Shown here piece by piece: positions 59,157 to 64,000 of a stretch of DNA of 64,000 bases; the first letter of the stretch is position 1, and every line of letters begins with the position of its first letter. The position numbers and the translations under genes were made by a program. Origin of the DNA: Chondromyces crocatus (lineage in GTDB: Bacteria; Myxococcota_A; Polyangia; Polyangiales; Polyangiaceae); contig NZ_CP012159.1 of NCBI RefSeq assembly GCF_001189295.1, positions 6,960,525-7,024,524 of the forward strand, written 5' to 3'. The notes below the pieces were generated by a model. That model worked only from the letters and a program-made list of their open reading frames with translations. It did not search any database and was not told the origin of the DNA.

Positions 59157-60446
59157 TCAGGGGACGCAGGCGACGTCGGCGATGCGCAGGACTGCGCGCT
59201 TGGTGCTCACCGCGGGGCTCATGATCTCCGTCCACGCGACGGCCACGCGGGGCCCGGAAGCGGCGACGACGGGCGGATCCTTCACCGCGTTCACGCCGTC
59301 GGTCACGCGCAGCCCGGAGGCGGACGGAGCCCCATCCTGACCCAGACGCGCGAGCAGCACCTGTCCGTCGGACTTTCCGTCATGGCCCACCCACGAGACC
59401 AGGATGCCCCCATCGATCGGGGTCGCCGCCCCCCACTTCCCTTTTCCGACCACCCAGGTCGTACTGGCGGGCTTGGCCGCGGTGTCCAGCCCTCGCGCCA
59501 GCAAGGTCTCCCCCTCGGACCACAGGGCGATGGCGCCCGCGCTGGTGGGGACGAGCACGAGCCGATCCCGACGCGGTCCTTCGGCGGCGAGTTCCTGCGC
59601 CTCGCCTTCCTTGCCGGCGAGGTCGAAGCGCGAGACCCGCATGCTTCCATTTTCTTCGTGCCACCCGACGAAGTACCCGCCCGCATCGGCCGCGATGGCG
59701 GGACGCCGCGCTTGCTTCGCGTGGTGGGTGACGCTGACCGCTCTCACGCTCGGCTCTCCGGGCTCGGTGGGTGCGAAGCGGAAGACACCGAGCTGGTCAC
59801 GCTCTGGACCGAAGGGGGCGGCGGCCACCAGCCCGCCCTCGGGCGCTGCCGCGAGCGCGACACTCTCCCCGGCCTCCTTGCCCACGGCAGCGAGGTGCTG
59901 GATCTCCGGCAGCGGCGACACTTCCCAGCGAGGCCGCGCGTACGCCAGGCCTTCCCCGTCGAACCAGGTGACCGTCCACGCGCCGCTGGTGTCGAACACG
60001 TTCAACCCCCCCTGCCGCGTCGAGCCGATGGAGCGCGCCCGCGCGACCTGCCGGGCATCCCCATCGAAGCCAGCGAAGGCGATGTGGGCGTCGGGGTTGT
60101 TCTGCAGCTCCACCAGCCACACGGCAGCGAAGATGCCCCCCCCCGCTGTCCGGCCCGTCAGTCCGAGCCCTTGGCGCTGGAGGTAGCTCGCCAGATCGGT
60201 GGACTTCACCTTGCAGGCGGCCACCTCGCTCGTCGGCTTGAACTCCGTCACGCCGTCCCCGCGAGGGGTCACCGGCTCGGGCGTGTTCACCACGGCGGTG
60301 ACCGTGGCCGCCGCCGTCGTGTCCGGAGAGGCGGTCGTGACCACACCCGTGTCGGCGGTCGTGGCCTGGCTCGGAGACGACTTCTGGTTGCACGCCGCCG
60401 CAGAGGCAGCGCAGAGCAACAGACAGAGCGTCGCGGCTTTCTTCAA
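59157..60446 (-). CDS. Hypothetical lipoprotein with propeller-like repeats
   Basis: The start is most likely TTG 60446, because it gives a standard signal (LKKAATLCLLLCAASAAAC, lipobox SAAAC). An ATG further upstream would overlap the tRNA-Leu. The product is 429 residues. After a Thr/Ala-rich linker, residues of about 100-420 carry spaced segments such as AAVWLVELQNNPDAHIAFAGFDGDARQ, RRPAIAADAGGYFVGWHEENGSMRVSRFDLAGKEGEAQ and GGILVSWVGHDGKSDGQVLLARLGQDG, typical of a beta-propeller. No enzyme motif was recognised. A surface or periplasmic role is likely. Confidence 0.7.
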   Translation of the reverse strand: MKKAATLCLLLCAASAAACNQKSSPSQATTADTGVVTTASPDTTAAATVTAVVNTPEPVTPRGDGVTEFKPTSEVAACKVKSTDLASYLQRQGLGLTGRTAGGGIFAAVWLVELQNNPDAHIAFAGFDGDARQVARARSIGSTRQGGLNVFDTSGAWTVTWFDGEGLAYARPRWEVSPLPEIQHLAAVGKEAGESVALAAAPEGGLVAAAPFGPERDQLGVFRFAPTEPGEPSVRAVSVTHHAKQARRPAIAADAGGYFVGWHEENGSMRVSRFDLAGKEGEAQELAAEGPRRDRLVLVPTSAGAIALWSEGETLLARGLDTAAKPASTTWVVGKGKWGAATPIDGGILVSWVGHDGKSDGQVLLARLGQDGAPSASGLRVTDGVNAVKDPPVVAASGPRVAVAWTEIMSPAVSTKRAVLRIADVACVP

Positions 60447-60553
60447 GACCGGCAGCCGGGATGATGGGTGCAGTGTTCGAGGTCCGGTCGCATGAGGCAG
60501 GATGCGTTCCGGGTCGCAGGGCGAAGGAGGATGAATCCTTCGCCCTGCGGGCA

Positions 60554-60640
60554 TGGTGCGAAGCAGAGGACTTGAACCTCCACGGGAGTTACCCCACTGG
60601 AACCTGAATCCAGCGCGTCTGCCAATTCCGCCAGCTTCGC
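60554..60640 (-). tRNA. tRNA-Leu (anticodon CAG)
   Basis: On the minus strand the gene begins GCGAAGCTGGCGGAATTGG and ends CTTCGCA followed by an encoded CCA. The anticodon arm is CTGGA TTCAGGT TCCAG (anticodon CAG), a long variable arm (GTGGGGTAACTCCCGT) marks a type II tRNA, and the T-arm contains GGTTCAAGTCC. Length with CCA is 87 nt. Confidence 0.95.
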
Positions 60641-61272
60641 TTGCAAACGGGAGGCATCAACTAGCTGGTCCCCCCTCATCCGTCAAGAGCGTCATGTCCA
60701 CATTCGTTCTTCTGGCACCGGACAGCGACCTCCCGACCCCGACGGGACCCCTCACACAGGGCCTCTCTCTACTTCCAGTCCGTCTTCCCGTCCGCCTCGC
60801 CTCATGAGGAGAGGGGCTCCTCTGGAATCGAGAATTCGCAGGCGTGACCAGTGACCGGGTCCCATCGACCGCCGACGACACCAGGTGTCCACCGTGACCA
60901 GGTGCCGTCAGGCCGAAGACGGCATCCGGTCTCCCGGGTGACCCGATGCCGGAGGTCGCCAGACGACACCTCGTTTCCAGAAGCACCTCCCGGAACTCCC
61001 CCTCCGGCGCCCGGGTGAGCCCGTGACCCGAGGCCGTCGGCCAGGTCACCCGGCAACCCTCCCCGGGGAGCTCCGGTGAGATCACCCAGTCACGAGGGTG
61101 ACCTGTCGAAATTCACGTCCCTGTCCTCCGAGGGCTGCCCCGGAGCGACGGAGCCACGCTCCAGCAGCCAGACCGTCCAGCCGGAGCGAGGGGTGCCTGG
61201 GCCGCTGGGCTCCTCTGAACGCCCCTCCCCCTGGGTGCCCGACGCCAGGCGCATGTGCTAGGGGACGCGCCG
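60641..61272. repeat. pyrC upstream region with degenerate ~43-bp repeats around GTGACC
   Basis: This 630-bp non-coding stretch holds seven exact GTGACC/GGTCAC hexamers at 60844, 60851, 60894, 60938, 61023, 61044 (inverted) and 61098. Three consecutive units starting at 60851, 60894 and 60938 align over about 43 bp, sharing GTGACC near the start and GACGACACC-like sequence near position 24 (60874 and 60962). A short hairpin GAGGAG-AGGGG-CTCCTC is at 60816-60832. The segment may be a regulatory leader, a promoter with repeated operators, or decayed tandem repeats. No gene was recognised. Confidence 0.6.
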
Positions 61273-62664
61273 ATGGCGGTTTCCCATCCACCGCGCCCCC
61301 ACCTCCTCCATGGCACGCCTTCGCTCCTCGTCTTCACGGGGGTGCGGGCCGTCGATCCAGCCCAGCGCCTCGACGAGGTGGTGGACGTCGTCATCGAGGA
61401 CGGCGTCATCACCCGGGTCGGGCGAGGCGCCGCGACGGAAGACGTGCGGCAGGCCGAGCGCGCACAGGTCTTGAACGGCCAGGGGATGCTGCTCGTCCCC
61501 GCCTTCATCGATCTGCACGCCCACCTGCGCGAGCCAGGTCAGGAGTACAAAGAAGACATCGCCTCGGGCCTCGCGGCGGCGGCAGCGGGCGGCTTCGCGC
61601 ACGTCTGCGTGATGCCGAACACGCGCCCCGTGAACGACACGCGCGCCATCACGGAGATGATGGTGGCCCGGGCCCGGGAGGTGGGTGGCCCCGCCTTGCA
61701 CCCGATCGGCGCGATCACCGTCGGGCAGAAGGGCAAGGAACTCGCCGAGATGGCGGACATGAAGGAGGCGGGCGCGGTCGCCGTCAGCGACGACGGGCAC
61801 TGCGTCACCTCCAGCGCGGTGATGCGGCGCGCCCTGGAGTACGCCAGCACCTTCGACATGCCCGTGATCCAGCACGCCGAGGATCACGCCCTCACCGAGG
61901 GCGCCCAGATGCACGAGGGGGCGATCTCCACCCGGCTCGGGCTGCGCGGCTGGCCGCGGGTCGCCGAGGACATCATCGTCGCCCGTGACGTGCTGCTCGC
62001 CGAGGTGACCGGCGCCCGCTACCACGTCGCGCACGTCTCCTCGCTCGGCGCCGTGCGCATCCTGCGCGAGGCGAAGGGGCGCGGCATCGCGGTGACGGCC
62101 GAGGTGACGCCACATCACCTGACGCTCACCGACGAAGCGGTGATCGGCTATGACACGGTCTGCAAGGTGAACCCGCCCCTGCGTGAACAGGCCGACGTCG
62201 ACGCGCTCCGCGAAGCGCTCGCCGACGGAACCATCGACGTCATCGCCACCGATCATGCGCCGCACTCGTCCCTGGAGAAAGACTGCGAGTTCGCCGAGGC
62301 GTCGCCCGGCATGATCGGTCTGGAGCTGGTGGTGCCGGTGCTCCTCGGACTGGTGCGAAGCGGCGCGCTGTCGCTCGGCCGGCTCGTCGACGCCCTCACC
62401 CGCGCGCCGGGTCGGGTGATCGGGCTGGGCGCACCGACCCTCGCCGTGGGCCAGCGCGCCGAGCTGTGCTTGATCGATCCGGAGCGCCGCTACCGCATCG
62501 ATCCCGCGCGGCTGCGCTCGAAGAGCCGGAACACGCCGTTCCTCGGGCGCGAGCTGGTCGGACAGGTGTGTCTCACGCTGGCCGGGGGGCGCGTCGTGTT
62601 CGCAGATTCTCTCGTGGAGGCGCAGTCGTCCGCGCCTCGAGGGCCTGGAGGGCCCGTTTCATGA
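61273..62664 (+). CDS. pyrC: Dihydroorotase
   Basis: ATG 61273 (MAVSHPPRP) gives 463 residues; an in-frame GTG 18 nt earlier is possible. Dihydroorotase closes carbamoyl-aspartate to dihydroorotate in pyrimidine synthesis. Metal and substrate motifs are present: FIDLHAHLREPGQEYKEDI (HxH), VCVMPNTRPVND, SDDGHCVT, VIQHAEDHAL, YHVAHVSSLGAVRI, EVTPHHLTLTD, and IATDHAPHSSLEKDCEFAEASPGMIGLE. This is the class I type of enzyme. It overlaps rimO by 4 bases. Its long upstream region carries repeats. Confidence 0.97.
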   Translation: MAVSHPPRPHLLHGTPSLLVFTGVRAVDPAQRLDEVVDVVIEDGVITRVGRGAATEDVRQAERAQVLNGQGMLLVPAFIDLHAHLREPGQEYKEDIASGLAAAAAGGFAHVCVMPNTRPVNDTRAITEMMVARAREVGGPALHPIGAITVGQKGKELAEMADMKEAGAVAVSDDGHCVTSSAVMRRALEYASTFDMPVIQHAEDHALTEGAQMHEGAISTRLGLRGWPRVAEDIIVARDVLLAEVTGARYHVAHVSSLGAVRILREAKGRGIAVTAEVTPHHLTLTDEAVIGYDTVCKVNPPLREQADVDALREALADGTIDVIATDHAPHSSLEKDCEFAEASPGMIGLELVVPVLLGLVRSGALSLGRLVDALTRAPGRVIGLGAPTLAVGQRAELCLIDPERRYRIDPARLRSKSRNTPFLGRELVGQVCLTLAGGRVVFADSLVEAQSSAPRGPGGPVS

Positions 62665-64000
62665 CGTCCTCGCATACCGTCCACTTCATCAGCCTCGGGT
62701 GCCCCAAGAACCGCGTCGACTCGGAGGTCATGCTCGGCGTCGCGCGCCAGGCGGGCTACGAGCACGTCGGTACGCCCGAGGACGCCGAGGTGATCGTCAT
62801 CAACACCTGCGGGTTCATCGGCGAGGCCAAGAAGGAGTCGATCGACACCATCCTGGAGATGGCCCAGCACAAGGACGGCGGGCGCTGCCAGCGCCTGGTG
62901 GTCGCGGGCTGCCTGTCGCAGCGCCACCCCGACGAGCTGGCCGCCGAGATCCCCGAGGTCGATCACTTCCTCGGGTCGAGCGACATGCTGCGGCTGAAAG
63001 ACATCCTCGCTGGCGGCGCGGAGCGCATGCTGGTGGGCAACCCGGCCCAGTGGGTGGTGCAGGCCTCGGATCCGCGCGCCCTGTCCACGCCGGGGGGCAG
63101 CGCGTACGTGAAGATCGCCGAGGGCTGCAACCGCACCTGCTCCTTCTGCGTGATCCCCGACATGCGCGGCAAGCAGCGCTCGCGCTCGGAGGAGGACATC
63201 GTGCGCGAGGTGGAGCAGCTCGCCGCCGGCGGCGTCCGCGAGATCAACCTGATCTCGCAGGACACGGTGGCCTGGGGCCGCGATCTCCCCTCGGCGGGTC
63301 GGACGTCGCTGGCGCGGCTCGTCGAGAAGGTCGCCGACGTGCCCGGGATCAAGTGGGTGCGGGTCTTTTACCTCTACCCGGAGACGCTCGGTGACGACCT
63401 GATCGAGGTCATCGCCCACCACCCGCGCGTGGTTCGCTACGTGGACATGCCCTTGCAGCACGCGGCCGACGGCATGCTCCGGCGGATGCGGCGTGGCCAC
63501 GGTGGTGACCGGCTCCGGCGGGTGGTGTCCAAGCTCCGCGAGCGCGTGGCCGACCTGACCTTCAGGACCGCGTTCATCGTGGGGCACCCGGGCGAGACGG
63601 ACGAGGAGTTCGAGGAGCTCTGCGAGTTCGTGCGCTGGGCGGAGTTCGAGCGCGTCGGCGTGTTCAAGTACTCGCCCGAAGAAGGGAGCCGGAGCGCCGC
63701 GATGGACGCGCTCGTGCCCGAGCGCAAGGCCGAGAGCCGCCACCGGAAGCTGATGACGCTGCAGCGGAAGATCGCGCATCGGAAGAGCACGGCGCTGGTC
63801 GGGCGTGAGCTGGAGGTCCTGGTGGAGGGGTCCAGCGACGAACACGAGTACGTGCTCATGGGCCGCCACGCGGGACAGGCGCCCGACATCGACGGGCAGG
63901 TGTACCTGTCCGGCGGAGAGGCGCGCCCCGGCGAGATGCGGCGGGTGTTGATCACCCAGGCGAGCCATTACGACCTCGTGGGCGAGCTGCTCGACGACGA
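62661..64000 (+). CDS. rimO: Ribosomal protein S12 methylthiotransferase RimO, 3' end missing
   Basis: The ATG overlaps the pyrC stop (ATGA). The frame is open to the window edge, giving 446 residues so far. RimO adds a methylthio group to Asp88 of ribosomal protein S12. The N-terminal UPF0004 domain has three Cys in FISLGCPKNRVDSE, VINTCGFIGEAKKESID and VVAGCLSQRHP. The radical SAM cluster is CNRTCSFC in KIAEGCNRTCSFCVIPDMRGKQRSR. Other segments are VYVDMPLQHAADGMLRRMRRG, RTAFIVGHPGETDEEFEEL and FKYSPEEGSRSA. The TRAM domain lies near the end. The gene is truncated only by the window. Confidence 0.97.
   Translation, partial: MTSSHTVHFISLGCPKNRVDSEVMLGVARQAGYEHVGTPEDAEVIVINTCGFIGEAKKESIDTILEMAQHKDGGRCQRLVVAGCLSQRHPDELAAEIPEVDHFLGSSDMLRLKDILAGGAERMLVGNPAQWVVQASDPRALSTPGGSAYVKIAEGCNRTCSFCVIPDMRGKQRSRSEEDIVREVEQLAAGGVREINLISQDTVAWGRDLPSAGRTSLARLVEKVADVPGIKWVRVFYLYPETLGDDLIEVIAHHPRVVRYVDMPLQHAADGMLRRMRRGHGGDRLRRVVSKLRERVADLTFRTAFIVGHPGETDEEFEELCEFVRWAEFERVGVFKYSPEEGSRSAAMDALVPERKAESRHRKLMTLQRKIAHRKSTALVGRELEVLVEGSSDEHEYVLMGRHAGQAPDIDGQVYLSGGEARPGEMRRVLITQASHYDLVGELLDD

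Noticed and set aside
60447-60554. Longer N-terminus of the lipoprotein starting at ATG 60554
   Set aside because: It would begin at the 3' CCA of tRNA-Leu and put about 36 charged residues before the signal peptide.

Overview
The window looks like chromosomal DNA of a myxobacterium, most likely of the Sorangiineae/Polyangiaceae group. The basis is very high GC, a large share of secreted and lipoprotein genes with Gly/Ser/Asp-rich linkers, RCC1-MopE and DUF4215/P-domain secreted proteins, a matrixin with a MYXO-CTERM-like tail, AgmX/PglI and ExbB/ExbD/TonB proteins, a Ser/Thr kinase gene cluster and a very long TPR protein. This assignment is inference from gene content; there is no rRNA in the window.

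Layout. 1-12.4 kb: the 3' end of a DUF4041/GIY-YIG-type gene, an RCC1-MopE lipoprotein, a multihaem cytochrome c with a lipoprotein beside it, two tandem right-handed beta-helix lipoproteins with an almost identical core, an NTF2-like protein and two more secreted proteins. 12.4-15.7 kb: tRNA-Gly(CCC), a lipoprotein, a receiver-like protein, a small zinc-ribbon protein and a small helical protein. 15.8-20.7 kb: a fatty acid hydroxylase, a feruloyl-CoA-synthase-like ligase translationally coupled to a TrpF-like protein, and a PHP-type metallohydrolase. 21.2-24.7 kb: a compact operon of a small leader-like peptide, a two-part radical SAM/SPASM protein and a cytosolic serine hydrolase. This is the best candidate here for an undescribed peptide-modification (RiPP) system.

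24.7-36.7 kb: LysR/YceI pair with a clear LysR box, a GNAT, a luciferase-like oxidoreductase, ThiG, a secreted protein/matrixin/RNase D run with overlapping genes, an MscS channel, biotin synthase, a PilT paralogue with a changed Walker B, and an AgmX-like lipoprotein. 36.7-43.9 kb: tonB-exbB-exbD-exbD transcribed away from a TonB-dependent receptor and lipoprotein. The divergent region carries repeated TTCGAGGC boxes and a 12-bp inverted repeat, which suggests shared regulation of the energiser and the receptor.

44-64 kb: SRPBCC, membrane, SDR and acyltransferase genes; a 1830-residue TPR protein with a Tyr/Gln/Gly-rich tail; a coupled TPR/Cys-rich lipoprotein/protein kinase operon; a thioredoxin-domain membrane protein; a lipoprotein; tRNA-Leu(CAG); and pyrC overlapping rimO, which runs off the right edge. 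The 600-bp leader of pyrC holds degenerate repeats of about 43 bp built around GTGACC.
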